Below, piece by piece: positions 23,525-35,830 of a DNA stretch of 64,000 nt. A model generated the notes under the pieces. That model was not told the DNA's origin, searched no databases, and saw only the letters and a list, made by a program, of their open reading frames with translations. The position numbers were made by a program, and so were the translations under genes. This stretch comes from Castor canadensis. Its lineage: Eukaryota; Chordata; Mammalia; Rodentia; Castoridae. The DNA is taken from NCBI RefSeq assembly GCF_047511655.1, contig NC_133398.1, positions 50,721,638-50,785,637 on the forward strand, in the 5' to 3' direction. Numbering within the stretch: position 1 is the stretch's first letter; every line of letters starts with the position of its first letter.

Positions 23525-24112
23525 ATGGCCCTCCTGTTCCCCCTACTGACTCTCCTGGTGCTGTGCAGCTATGGACCTGTTGGATCTCTGGGCTGTGACC
23601 TGCCTCAGAACTCTGTGTTGCTTAGTAGGAAGATCTTTGACACACTGGATCAAATGAAGAGGATCTCCCCTCTCTTGTGTCTGAGGGACAGAAGGGACTT
23701 CCAGTTCCCCCGGGAGATAGTGAATAGCAGCCCGTTCCATAAGGTCCAGGCTATGTCTGTCCTTCACTTGACACTCCAGCAGATCTCTAACCTCTTTCAC
23801 ACAGTGCACTCCTCTGCTGCCTGGAACATGACCCTCCTGAATGAACTCCACACTGGACTCCATCAGCAGCTAAAGGATGTAAGGACTTGCTTGGTGCCAG
23901 TGATGGGAGAGGAAGATTCTGTCTTGGCAACTGAGGATCCCACACTGAACTTAAAGAAATACTTCCAGGGAATTCGTCTCTACCTGGAAGAGAAGAAATA
24001 CAGTGACTGTGCCTGGGAAATCGTCCGGGTGGAAATCATGAGAGCCTGGTCCTCAATAGCAAAGTTGCATGAAAAGATAACAAGCAAGGATGGAGACCTG
24101 GCATCATCTTGA
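23525..24112 (+). CDS. IFNW1: Interferon omega
   Basis: Secreted type I interferon expected to signal through IFNAR1/IFNAR2 and induce the antiviral state. Intronless, 195 codons, the same length as I recall for human IFNW1. Residues 1-23 form the signal peptide (MALLFPLL...GSLG). The mature chain starts CDLPQ and has 172 residues. The four conserved cysteines are at mature 1, 29, 99 and 139 (expected pairs 1-99 and 29-139). Sequons are NSS at 44 and NMT at 78; the second is the site known in human IFNW. Family hallmarks are RDRRDFQFPRE, SSAAWNMTLL, KKYFQGIRLYLEEKKYSDCAWEIVR and the omega-type C-terminal extension ending in SKDGDLASS. The start lies in the usual ccccATGG context. No defect is seen. 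An omega subtype is preferred over alpha because of the C-terminal tail, N78 and the length. Confidence 0.97.
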   Translation: MALLFPLLTLLVLCSYGPVGSLGCDLPQNSVLLSRKIFDTLDQMKRISPLLCLRDRRDFQFPREIVNSSPFHKVQAMSVLHLTLQQISNLFHTVHSSAAWNMTLLNELHTGLHQQLKDVRTCLVPVMGEEDSVLATEDPTLNLKKYFQGIRLYLEEKKYSDCAWEIVRVEIMRAWSSIAKLHEKITSKDGDLASS

Positions 24113-24431
24113 AAAGATTCTCCTTCACAATTCTGACAGCTCAGTCTTGCACATGTACTTTTGGTCATTTTATAGACTCTTATTTCTGCTTTAGTCACAT
24201 TTTATGGACTTAAATTTAGCAAATGCTATTATTAAATACTTTAATAATATTTAGCTAGTATATGTTTAAAATATTCATTTTGATGGTCATTAGTACTTCA
24301 GAGATATTGTGGTTGATTTTATTTATTTATTTATTTATTTTTCCACTCCTTTTTATGTATTGTATTTATAATATTTCCTTGCTATATATGTAATAATATG
24401 TTCATTTTTATATTCTATTAAAATTAATAAA
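24113..24431 (+). promoter_or_regulatory. IFNW 3'UTR with AU-rich element and poly(A) signal
   Basis: A run of overlapping ATTTA pentamers at 24317-24342 is an AU-rich element of the kind that makes cytokine mRNAs unstable. AATAAA at 24426-24431 is the likely poly(A) signal. Confidence 0.75.
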
Positions 24432-24449
24432 TTATTTACTATTTCATGT

Positions 24450-24900
24450 TACCCACTGTGTGTTTTGTTTCATTAATATTATTCATATCACCAAAATTCT
24501 TATATTTGTTTATTATAAAACAAATTCATCAGATTTCTGGAAACCATAGTAAAGAAAGAATGGTAATATTTGTTGATATTATTATGGATATCTAAATTGA
24601 GTGTCAGATCATGATAATTATTTCAAGATATAAAGGTGAATAAGGAAAATAGTTCCTGATGTTTGGAGCTCTCAGTATTAGTGGGAAGGGAATAAAGAAT
24701 AATTTTTAATACTTATTTTATTTCACTTAACTAAGTGGTACAGAGAAATAAAGGAAAATAATCTCTCACCAGAAGTTTTTGAATGAATAAGCCTGGAGTT
24801 AATTTTTTAAGAATAGATATCGTTCTCCATGTTCTTTGAAGACATGAAAGTGAAAAGTCTGATGGACTTCTACAGAAGAAAATAAAATTAATGAAATTTC
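24450..24900. other. IFNW downstream flank
   Basis: No gene. Its left part resembles 41650-41900 behind the IFNW fragment (for example ttctggaaaccatag.aaag and aatggtaatattt against aatggacagcaatattt). Confidence 0.5.
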
Positions 24901-26385
24901 TGAGAAACAATTTTAAAACAATGTTCAAAGGAAACACAGCAAGGTACTGGAGAATACATTGAGACCATAAGTGAAATTAAGAAGACACTTCATGATATTC
25001 AGTGAGAAATTAATCAATTAAGGATTATGAAAAAGAACACAACAAAAATCTTAGAATTGAAAAATGAATGAAAAATTCAACAAAGAGATAGAGAGTATCA
25101 AAAAGAATGAAACAGAAATCATGGGGTTGAAGAGCTCAATTAATCAAAGAACAGTCAGTATACCTGAAAGTCTCACTAATAGACTAGGTAAAGCAGAAAA
25201 AAAGAATTTCAAAACTTGAAGATAAGACTTTTGAAATATTCCAGTGAGGTGAAAAAAAGAAACAAAGGAGGAAAACAGGAAGGAAGTGAAAAAAGGAAAG
25301 AAGAAATTATTCAAAAATCAAGGAAATGAAGAAAGGCTTTGAGAAATATAGGAAACTATTAAATAAATAATATTCGAATTATGGGTATTCCAGAAGGAAG
25401 TGAAATCATAAAAACCTATTCAATGAAGTAATAGTTAAAACATTCCTAATCTTGGGGAAAATGTGGATTCAGGAAAATATAGGTTCAGGAGACCGAACAG
25501 ATTTGTTCAAAGCATATTATACTTGAACTGTGAGATTTCTACATGAAGAGAGATGTTAAAAAGCAGCAAGAAAGAAAACAGGATTAAGGCACATCTAAGG
25601 GAACCCCATTAGACTGACAGCAGATTTCCCAATGGAAACTGTATGAGCCATGAGGGAAGAAGAAGACATGAAAAAAAGCCCTGCCAGCCAACAATGTTAT
25701 ACCCAGCAAAGGTATCTTTCAGAAATGAAAGAGAAAAACTTTCCAAGATAAATGGAGAGAATTCATCATTACTGAACAAGCACTAGAATAAATGCTCAAA
25801 AGTGTCCTGCATCTAGAAATAAAAAGATTATAACTATCATCATGAAAGCATATAAAAGAATAAAAGTCACTGGTAAAGAATTTAATTCAATACCTACAGA
25901 ATCCACATCCTATCTCACTGGGACATTCATTACACCACAAAAGACTGAGTAAAGCCAAAACAAAAAATTATAAATAATTTTTCAATGAAATAGCTGTGTA
26001 CCCATGTTTATTGCTGAATTATTCATGATAACAAAGATATAGAATCAATTGTGATGTTTATCAGTGGACAAAGATTTTGAAAACATACACAATGCAATAT
26101 TACCTAGTCATAAAAAAGATGACATGTTGTCATTTAGAACAATGTGGTTGGAATGGAGGGCATTATGTCAAGTAAAGTAAGCTGGGCACAGAAAGAAAAA
26201 TGCCCATATTCTTTTTTAATAGTAAGGCTAAAAATGTTGGTCACATAGAAGTGCAAAGTAGAATAAAGACCACTAGAGAGATAGATGGGATGTGGGGTGT
26301 GGACAATGACAGAGTGTGTAAAAGGTACCTGAAGATAGTTAGAGTTAGGGAAGTAGAATTAACATTCCTTAGCATATTAGAATAA
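24900..26385 (+). mobile_element. HAL1-like LINE (ORF1 joined to L1 3' end)
   Basis: ORF1-like sequence (caattaaggattatgaaaaa, then ttcgaattatgggtattcca for 'IRIMGIPEGSE', and aatgttatacccagcaaagg) passes without a reverse-transcriptase region into L1-type 3' sequence (gtgatgtttatcagtggaca; cctagtcataaaaaagatga). This layout is that of HAL1 ('half L1') elements. The reading frame is heavily decayed. An internally deleted L1 is the alternative. Confidence 0.55.
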
Positions 26386-26654
26386 ATACAATCTACAGTA
26401 ATTAATTTTACAAAACTTCCATGGAATACACAAAATTAATTTTTTTAATTTTTTCATAAAATAATTACAGAAGAGTTTTGAAGTCTCTGAACACATAAAA
26501 ATTATCATATTTGAGAAGAGTGCAATAATAATTACTCTGATTTGATAATTAAAGTTTGTATACACAAGCTAAATTATAATATTATATCCCATATAAGTAT
26601 AAACATCATATGTCTATTGAAAAACAAAAATTAATAAATACAATAAGACATACC
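26386..26654. other. AT-rich spacer
   Basis: No gene or element recognised. Confidence 0.5.
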
Positions 26655-27020
26655 TTGCATAAAATTTATTGTTTTCAAAGGTTGGGCCTTGAAAGATGAT
26701 TGGATCATGAGGGCTCTAACTTCATCAATGAATTACTGATGAATTCATAGCTAAATGGACTAATATGTGGTAGGGCTTGGTCAGATAATGAATGTCCCTG
26801 ATGCCATTTCCAAGAGGAGTACATTTTATCCCTGGTCCCTTGTACTTACTCTTTCCTTGTATCTTGGTCATGAGGAAATGTGCAGCCTCCTCCAACAAAT
26901 GCTTCTACTGCCATGATGTTCTGTTTCTCCCAGACCCAAATCAATGAATCCATCCAGTAATGGACTGAAACCTCCAAAACACTTCCTCCTTTAAGTTGTT
27001 TGTCATATGAAAGAAAACTG
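26655..27020 (+). mobile_element. Old LTR fossil, MaLR type
   Basis: Better preserved paralogue of 8740-9045: gatgattggatcatgagggc, gatgaattcatagctaaatg, ttatccctggtcccttgtac, atggactgaaacctccaaaa and ttcctcctttaagttgtttg. Ancient and broken; exact subfamily uncertain. Confidence 0.6.
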
Positions 27021-27029
27021 GATAACACA

Positions 27030-27830
27030 ATATATTCACACTGTTGTGCAACTAATCCCCAGAGCTTTTTCATTTTGCAAAATTGAAAGTTTACATCCAT
27101 TAAATATCAACTTCCCATTTTTGCCTATCTTCTCTTTAGTATCTACCAAGCATTATTGTACTTTATTTAGATACATCATACAGATGGAACAATACTATAT
27201 TTGTCTTTGTGTGACTGGCTTGTATCCCTCAGCAAAATGTCTTCAGGGTTTAATGATATTGTAGCTTATGTATGAATCATGATTAATAACATTCCTTTAT
27301 ATGCGTATGTTACATTTTGGTGAATAATATCATAAGGCAAAATAGTATTCTATTGTATAAGTCTGAAAAATATCCCATGCTAAATATTATAGAATACATA
27401 CAAGACTGAATAATATTCCATTAAAAAATATATATATATGTCATGTTTATTTATGTTCATTTATCCATTGGTACACACTTGGACTGGTTTTGACTATTAT
27501 GAGCACTTTTGTTATGCATGTCAGAGTATAAACATCATCAAATCTTCCTTTTAATTCTTTGGATCTATACTCAGACTTACAAGTGCTTGAGTGTGGGAAT
27601 TTGACTTTTTTTCGTGAGGAGCATCATATCATTTGCTTTTGTGGATGGGCTGCAGCATTATACATTTTCTCCAAGAGTTGCACAGGTGGTCCAATCCTAT
27701 ACCTTTGCCAACACTTGCTATTTTGATATTTTTGATAGTACACCTCATAGTGGATATGAAGTGATATCTTATTGTTATTTTGATTTCCATCTGCCTAAGG
27801 GTTAACATTGTTGAGCATCTCAACATCATA
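27030..27830 (-). mobile_element. Old LINE-1 (L1M-type), left piece
   Basis: Reverse L1 3' region: cactgttgtgcaactaatcc, gtgtgactggcttgtatccc, taatattccatt, gtggtccaatcctatacctt and ttgttattttgatttccatc. Interrupted by an LTR at 27835-28175, exactly as in 9045-10290. Confidence 0.8.
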
Positions 27831-27834
27831 TAGA

Positions 27835-28175
27835 TCTTAGTCCATTTGCAATGCTATAACAAAATATAATGAGCTGGGTAGTTGATAAATAACATGAATT
27901 TATTGCTTTCAATTCTGTAGACTGGGAGGATCAAGGTGATGACAGATTTAGTGTTTAGTCAGGACTTCTTGCCTAGCTCAATAAATGGTAGCTTGTTTTA
28001 TCCTTTACATGGGAGTAAGGGATATTGTTTTATAAGGGCACTAATACCATTCATGAGGGGTTGGTGCTCAGGACTTTATCACTTTCTAAAAGCCCCACTT
28101 CCAAATATTACCACAATGTGGATCAAGATTGTCTCATAGGAATTTGGGGAGCACACAAAGATTCAAAGAAGAATA
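27835..28175 (-). mobile_element. MLT1-type (MaLR) LTR fossil
   Basis: Reverse MLT1-like LTR: tgagctgggtagttgataaa, gggcactaataccattcatg and ccacttccaaatattaccac. Same host position in L1M as the copy at 9685-10035, so the pair was duplicated after insertion. Confidence 0.78.
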
Positions 28176-28184
28176 ATATGCTAA

Positions 28185-28560
28185 TTCACCATATATGTAT
28201 TATTTGAAGAAATGTCTTTCAAGTTCTTTCCTCATAAATTGAGTTATTTATTTTTCATTGTTAAATGGTAGGAGTTCCTTACATATTTTGGATATTACTC
28301 CTATATCCGATATATGATATGCACATATTTTCTTCCACTATGGATGTTATCCTTTTACTCTTTTGATTATGGTTTTGGTTCAGAAAATTTTTTAATTTTG
28401 AGGTAGTCCATTGTACCTATTTTTTCCTTAGGTACTTGTGCTTATTTGTGTCACATTAGAGAGTTTATTGCCAAACCCAATGTCATGAAGTTTTCTCTGT
28501 AAGTTTTCTTTCTGGGTTTATATACTTTCAAGTCTTATGTGTAAGTCTGCTCAGGCAAGC
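28185..28560 (-). mobile_element. Old LINE-1 (L1M-type), right piece
   Basis: Continues the L1M: gaaatgtctttcaagttctt, ggtaggagttccttacatat and attgccaaacccaatgtcat. Confidence 0.8.
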
Positions 28561-30732
28561 TTTGAAGGTATTATAGTTTAGATACAGACCATCACAAATA
28601 TCACAATAATCAGTCACACAGATTTTTAAGTTTCCCAGTCAATATACTCTACTATGCATGTATTCAATAGCATTATAACTAAAAGACTTGGTTTTCTTCA
28701 TTAAAACTATTTTATTGCTGAAAAGTATTCTAACAATTCTTGAGAAACATAGATGGAAAATACAGTTTCCAAAAAAAATGGAAAAGGTGAAAATGAAAAA
28801 CTCAGTTCCACAAATAAAAAACATCTATTGATAATGAAAAGCATCATCAGTATACTATATCAAACAGAAGGAACAAACTCAAGTAAATATGGCATTCAGA
28901 CATTAATACCATAACTTTCAAGAACTCTGGGACATGATCAAGAGACTACAGGAAAAAAAATTGAGGGATAGAAAAAAGGAGCTCAGAAACAAACCAAAGT
29001 CACAGAAAATGTGTTCAATAGAATTATGGCAAAACCAGATCTTAGGATACAAGTCTTATCTGACACTAGAAAATTGAAAATTTCTTGTACCTTATCAGAT
29101 TGTAGTGGAATAAAATTAGACATCAACATTAAGGAAAGTACAAAAACTATAAAAACGTAAGGAATTAAATAATACACATTTGAATCATCAGTGAGTCATT
29201 GAAGAAATCAGGGAGGAAATTTAAAACTTCCAGAATAAAATGAAAATTAATATACAACATACTAGAACCTATGTGATACAGAAAACGCAGTTCTTTAAAA
29301 AAAAGATTATAGTTATGAGTGTTTATATTTACAACTCAGAGTGATTTCAAATTACTGAACGATGCATCTCAAGGTTTTAAGAACAAACCAAACCCAAAAT
29401 GAGTACAAAGAGAGAAAAAATAAAGATCAGGTCTTGAGTTAATGAAATGGAGACTAAAAGAGCAATAAGCATCAATGTAAGAAGGAGGTGGTTCTGTGAA
29501 AAAATAAACAAGAGTAACAAATCCATAGCTAAAATAACCAAATGAAAGAGAAGACCAAATCAGTAAAACTGAAGAAATAAAAGTAGATATTGTAATAACT
29601 ACAACTGAAATACAGAGGATCATTACTTTCAAACTTATGTTCCAATAAGTGGGAAAGTCTAGAAAAAAATGAATATTTCTAGATACATATGACCTACAAA
29701 GTTAATTCAAGAGGCTATAAACCATTTATACAAATCTAAAATGAACAATGAGATTGAGGCTGTAATAAACAATCTCCCAACAAAGAAAATCCTATGAGTG
29801 TATAGGTTCATTGCTGGTTTAAAAAAGACCAATGCTCCTCAAATTAGTCCATAAAAAATAAAGGGAAGAAATACTGCTGAACTCATTCTATGAAGCCATG
29901 ATTACTCTGATATCAAAACCAAATGAGGATACAAGAAGAGTAAGTTTCAAACCAACTTGCTTTATGAGAATAAGTGAAAAAATTCTCAAAAAATGCTTGC
30001 AAATACATTCTTTGACACATTAAAAAGACCATGAACCATAATCAAGAAGTTTCATTTCAGGGATGCAAGAATGATTTGACATATACAAATTAATAAACAT
30101 AATACACTACATAAATAGAATCAAGGACAAAAATTACATAAACATCTTAATGGATGCAGAAAAAGCCCTAATGAAAGCCAACATCTCCTCATGATAAATT
30201 CCCTGAAGAAACTAGGAATAAAATAAAAAATTGAAGGCTATATATATAAACTTGACATTAGGCTGAATGGAGAAAATCAAAAGCATTTCTCCTAGAATCA
30301 GGAATGAATGGCACAAAAGTGGCAAAATTTTTCAGACAATATTATCCTATATTAAAATACCTTAAATACTCATGAGAAAATTCTTAGATATGATAAAGGC
30401 ACACACTAAAGTAGCAGGATACAAAAACAGCAGGTTTCCAATGTACCAGCAATGAACATGCTAAGAAAGAAATGGGAAAACCATCCCATTCATAATAGCC
30501 CAAAAATACCTAGGAATAAAGGCGACTAAAAAGATGAAAGATCTCTGTGAAGAAAACAATAAGACATCAAAGAAAACACTAGATGAAAACACCTCCCTTA
30601 TTAATGAATAAGCAGATTTAATACTGTGAAAATGACTGTATCACCAAAAGCAATCTACATATTCAATGGAATCCTCATTAACATTCCACTGACATTTTTA
30701 ACGGAAATAGAAAAAAACTAAAATTCATATGG

Positions 30733-30733
<1 letters not shown>

Positions 30734-30766
<33 letters not shown>
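30734..30766. repeat. (AC)n microsatellite in L1
   Basis: About 16 uninterrupted AC units in the L1 at a place where an A-rich 'catatggaaac' coding word is normal. Confidence 0.95.
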
Positions 30767-30771
<5 letters not shown>

Positions 30772-31494
30772 AGCCAAAGCCATTCTGGGCAAAAAGAGCA
30801 AAGCTAGCAGTAACACAATGCCTAACTTCAAATTTTAGTAACAAAATGAACCATAGTAATAAAAAGAGCATTGCACTGGCATACAAAAAAAGACATGTAG
30901 ACCAATATAACAGGCTAGACAACCAAGAAAGAAACCAGTAAAGGTACAGCCACCACATTCTGGACAAAAGTTCCAAAACCATGCATTGGATAAAAAATAG
31001 TCTTCTCAGCCATTGATGTTGGGAAAGCTGATCTCCACTTGTAGACAATGACTACATCTCTATCTCTCTCCCTGTACAAAAATCTGTTAAAGGTAGACCA
31101 AAGACTTTAATGTATGACCTGAAATTTTGGAACTAATAGAGGTAAGCATAACACTTCAAGATGTAGGCATAGGCAACGACTCTAAGTAGGACTCCAGTAG
31201 CTCAGGAAATAAGAGCAAGCACTGACAATGGGATTGCATCAAATTAAGTGCTTCTGCCCAGTAAAGGAAATAATTACCAGAGTGAAGAGACAAACTGCAG
31301 AATGGGAGAAAATATTGGACAATAAATACATGAAAAATTTTTGGCATCCCTATCATAATGGAAATGCAGATCAAGAGTATGAGATTCCATATTACCCAAT
31401 CAGAATGGCTATCACCTAACTATAACACCATTATTCACAATAGTCAAGCTATGGGAACAGCCAAGATGCTCCACAACTGATGACTGAAACTAGA

Positions 31495-31795
31495 GAAAAG
31501 GTTAGATCAAAAAGGAGTAACCTAGAAGGTAACACACACGCACAGGAAATTAATGTGAGCCAACTCCCTGTATAGCTATCCTTATCTCAACCAGCAAAAA
31601 CACTTGTTCCTTCCTATTATTGCTTATACTCTCTCTTCAACAAAATTAGAGATAAGGGCAAAATAGTTTCTGCCGGGTATTGAGGGGGTTGGGGGAAGAG
31701 GAAGGAGGCAGAGTGGGTGGTAAGGGAGGGGGTGGGGGCAGGGGGGAGAAATGACCCAAGCCTTGTATGCACATATGAATAATAAAACAATTTAG
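31495..31795 (+). mobile_element. Inner, younger LINE-1 3' end
   Basis: L1 3'UTR tail (gtaacctagaaggtaacaca; gccttgtatgcacatatgaa; aataaaacaatttag) with a G-rich tract at 31675-31755. It sits inside the older L1, whose 3' region (caatggaattttactcaacc) resumes at about 31810. The G runs could form a G-quadruplex, a feature known of L1 3'UTRs. Confidence 0.7.
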
Positions 31796-33125
31796 AAAAA
31801 AAAGAATATGTACTATTTATACACAATGGAATTTTACTCAACCATAAAAAGAATGAAATTTTGTCATTCTCAGGTAAATGAATGGAACTGGAGAAAAACA
31901 ACTTAAGTGAACTTAGCCAGGTTCAGAAAGATAAAGGTCACATGTTTTCTCTCATTTGTAGAATATAGATCCATTACAAAAAAATTGTCATATATACATA
32001 TAAATATATACAGAACTTGTTTCCCAAAGTGGAAATGTTAGAGGAGACTAAAGGAGAAAGAAAAGAAAATCATAATAGAGAGAAATTAATAATGAAATAC
32101 ATCATATCTGTGTAGGAACAAGACACAAGAAAACACACTGAAAAGTTTTAAAACACAGGATTGGGGGAAAAGGAGAGGAAGTGCAGTGGAGGAGAATTAC
32201 AGTAACTTAAGCACAATGCATGTACAGGTATAATACCAAGGCAAAAATCCCAGTGAACAATGAACAGGACAAGAATGAAAAAGTAGTCATCCTATGGGCT
32301 CAGTAACAGAAGAGGGAGGGCACAGAAGGAAATAAAGAAGGTCAATATAGCTGATGTACGTTTTATACAAGAATAAATACAGAACATTTGAACTTGTTGA
32401 TATCACCATAAGAAGGGGACTAAGGTAGCAAGGAGAATAATGGAGAGGATGAATGAATTTGAAATATCATACATATGTACATGGAAATATCATAATGAAA
32501 TTCCCAGTACAGCTATCTTAAACAAACAAAAATGTCTTTTTTCAAAAATGAACAACAAGAGTATAAAACAGATTCTGTCTAGGGGTTGGTACCAGTGGGA
32601 AGGGGGAGAACATAAAGAAAGGGAAAAGGAGGGCGAATATGGTGGAAATATGCACTCTTGTATGAAAACGGAACAATGAGACCTGCTTGACATTGTTCTA
32701 AGAAGGGGAGAAGGAGCACAAATGAAAATGATGGAGAGGAGAATCTAACTAAAATATATTGTAAGCACCTTTTTAAATATCACAATGTACTTCCACTACA
32801 ACAATAATATGCTAATAAAATAAATGAAAGAAAAAGATATATATATACATATATGATGGAGCATTAGTCAACCATAAAGAATAATTAAATTATGTTATTT
32901 CAAGAAAATGGATGGAAATGGAAATCACCCTGTTCAGCAAAATATGCCAGACTCAGAAAGATAGATATCACATGCTTTCCAGCATATGAAAATCCAGATC
33001 CAAAAACCTGACATGAACATAGAAAGGGAACTATGAGGGGTGAGCCTGTGGAAGAGGAAGAGGGAAAAGAGATGGTGAAGGAGAGTTTTATGACCTAAGA
33101 ACATTGCATTTACAAATAAAATGAA

Positions 33126-33394
33126 TGATGAAACTTACTTATAAAATTCTAAAATTCATCTGAACCTTTGGTAACACCTAATATTTTCCTGGTGAAGACT
33201 CTTGCCTAAATGTTTATGGTTACCTGGCTGATCAGGGTAGTGGTTACTGAAGGTTGAGATGACACAACGATGAAGTTGTCAGATACACTGACTCTTCCTT
33301 TTATGAAAGATCTGTATGTAGCATGCGATGCTGTTCAAAAGCACCCTCAAATCCAGTTGGGAAGTAGAGACCAATTGTAGAATTAGTGAGAAGT
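33126..33394. other. Right half of the split fossil-block flank
   Basis: Paralogous to 10450-10680 (gatcagggtagtggttactg; gactcttccttttatgaaag; gcatgcgatgctgttcaaaa). No gene. Confidence 0.75.
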
Positions 33395-35830
33395 GGCTGA
33401 GTAGAATTATTCAGCATATTTTTATGATAACAGATGTGAAGAAACTAGGAATAGAAGAGATGTACCTCAACATTATACAAGCTATATATGATGAATCTAT
33501 GTCCAATCTGAAGTCAGGGTCAAGACAAGGATGTTCATCCTTCCCACTATTATTCAAAATGGTATTAGATTTCCTAGCCAGAGCAGTAAGACAGGGGAAA
33601 TAAATAAAAGGGGTACAAATAGGGAGGAAGAGGTCAAATTATTCCTATATACACATAATATGATCTTGTACCTAAAAGACCCTAAAAACTACACCTTAAA
33701 ACTCTTACACATCATAAACACTTTCATCAAAGTAGCAGGATACAAAAACCAATATATAAAATGCAGTACCACTGGGCGCTGGTGGCTCATGCTTGTAATC
33801 CTAGATACTTGGGAGGCTGAAAGTGTGAGGATCACAGTTTGAGGCCAACCCAGGCAACCCCCATGTCCAAATAAACAGACCAAAATGCACTGGAGGTGTG
33901 GCTCAAGCATTACAGTCATTGCTTTGTAAATATGAAGCCATGGGTTCAAAGCTCCAGTGCCACCCAAAAAAATCAGAAGCTTTTCTATACAACAACAAGG
34001 AACAGACTGAGAAAGAAAAAAAATCCCATTTACAACAGCCTCAAAAAAAAGTCAAGAATAAGGTTAACTGAGTAAGTGAAAGGCGTCTACAACAAAAACT
34101 ATAAATCACTAAAGATATAAATCATCATCATCAGAAGATGGAAAGATCTCATAGATAAGCAGAATCAATACTGTGAATATTATGAAAAATGATATGGTAT
34201 CAAAAGTAATCTATGTGTCCAGTCCAATCCCCGTTAAAATTCTAATGACATTCTTCTCAGAGATAGAAAAATCAAGTATAAAGTTCAAAGGGAAGCACAA
34301 AAGACCTCAAATAGCAAAAGCCATCCTGAGCAAAAAGAGCAATACTGGAGATATCACAATATCTGATTTCAAACTATACTACTGACCCATTGCAATAAAA
34401 AGAGTATGGTATTGGCACAAAACCCCATAGAACATAGTAGAAAACACAGAGATAAATCCATACAGCTACAGCATTTAATATTCAACAAAGGAGCCCAAAA
34501 GACATGTTAGAGAAAAGACAAAAACTTCAACAAATGGTACTGGGAAAACGTAATATCCACATGTAGAAAAATGAAACTAGATCCCTGTCTTCCATACTGT
34601 ACTAATATTATTTCAAAGTGAATCAAAAATATCTATATAAGACCTGAAACTTTGAAATTACTACAGGGAAGAATAGGGAAAACAGTGGAACATACAGACA
34701 TTAGCAATAAGTTCCCAAGTAGAACTGTAATAGCTCAGCAAATAAAGGATTGATAAATGGAAGGAATTACATCAAACCAAAAACTTTCTGTATAACAAAG
34801 GAACAGTCAATAAGCTGAATAGACAGCTGAATAGACAGAATGTGAGAAAAATTTTGCCAGCTATACATCTGTGAAGGATTAATAACCAGAATGTACAGGA
34901 AGTGCAAAAAACTGAACTCCCAAAGAATCAACAACCCAATGAAGAAATGAGCAAATGAACTGAACAGGCCACTTTTGAAAGAAGTACAAATGCCCAATAA
35001 AAATACAAAGAAATGCTCAACATCCTGCCATTAGAGGAAATGCAAATCAAAATGACATTGAGATTTCATTTCACTCCAGTCAGAATGGCTTTCATTAGTA
35101 ACATCAACAACAACAAATGTTGGTAGGGATGCAGAGAAAAAGGATCTCTTACCCACTGTTTTGGGGAATGTAAATTATTATGACCACAATGGAAACCAGT
35201 ATGGAGGTTCCTCAGAAAACTAAAAATAGCACTGCTGTATGATCCAGCAATAATACCACTCCTGAAAATATATGAAAGGTAAGTAAGTCAGGATACAATA
35301 GAGACACTTACACACACATGTTTATTGTAATGCTATTCACAGTAGCCAAGGTATGGAACTAGCCCAGATGCCCTACAACTGATGAGTGGATTAAGAAGAT
35401 GTGATTTATATATAATGCAATATAGTTTAGCCATAAAGAAGAATAAAATTATGTAGTTTACAGATAAATGGATGGAACTGGAGATCATCTTAAGTGAAGC
35501 AAATCAGGTTCAGAAAGACAAAGTTTGCATATTTTTTCTCATATGTTAAAGATAGATCCAAAGGGTAAACATATATGCAAATATAAATATGATCATATAT
35601 ATATAAATGTAGATACGATTATATGTGTGTGTATATAAAACATGCTGTAACAGTGAGCTGTTTGAAGGGAAAGTGATAGGTAGAAGAGGGAAGGGAAAAG
35701 AGAATGATAGAGTATGAATAATATCAAAATATATTGAGCCTGTATAGGAAATTGGCACTGAAAGTCATTGGATAACAGGAGGTGGGAGGAAGGGGAAGTG
35801 AAAATAATACAGGGCATTAAACTGATTAAA
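33395..35830 (+). mobile_element. LINE-1, ORF2 to 3' end
   Basis: Frame 33328-33603 gives the L1 reverse-transcriptase stretch KLGIEEMYLNIIQAIYDE ... GSRQGCSSFPLLF ... LDFLARAVRQ, a strong match to the conserved L1 RT region. Downstream ORF2 words follow in order to the 3' end, and a SINE interrupts at 33765-33968. Only the middle and end of ORF2 are present; multiple frame breaks. Confidence 0.9.
33765..33968 (+). mobile_element. Dimeric SINE (B1-dID-like) in L1
   Basis: gggcgctggtggctcatgct, tacttgggaggctgaaagtg, then the ID half ctggaggtgtggctcaagca and a short A-run. The flanking 'tataaaatgcagtacc' and 'atcagaagcttttctat' are L1 ORF2 sequence. Confidence 0.9.

Larger units (their letters stand above)
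28741..33125 (+). mobile_element. Nested LINE-1 pile-up splitting the fossil block
   Basis: A long plus-strand L1, degraded, with ORF2-type words in order: ctgatatcaaaaccaaatga, catcttaatggatgcagaaa, ctaggaataaaggcgactaa, ggctatcacctaactataac and ggaattttactcaaccataa. Further L1 3' ends are inserted at 31495-31795 and 32835-33125. Its left junction (after 'attctaacaattct', 28740) and right junction (33126) are contiguous in the paralogue at 10440, so this whole tract is a later insertion or insertions. All copies are interrupted by many stops. Confidence 0.8.

Noticed and set aside
33328-33603. 91-codon ORF as a host gene
   Set aside because: The translation is the L1 reverse-transcriptase region (GSRQGC...PLLF), not a host gene.
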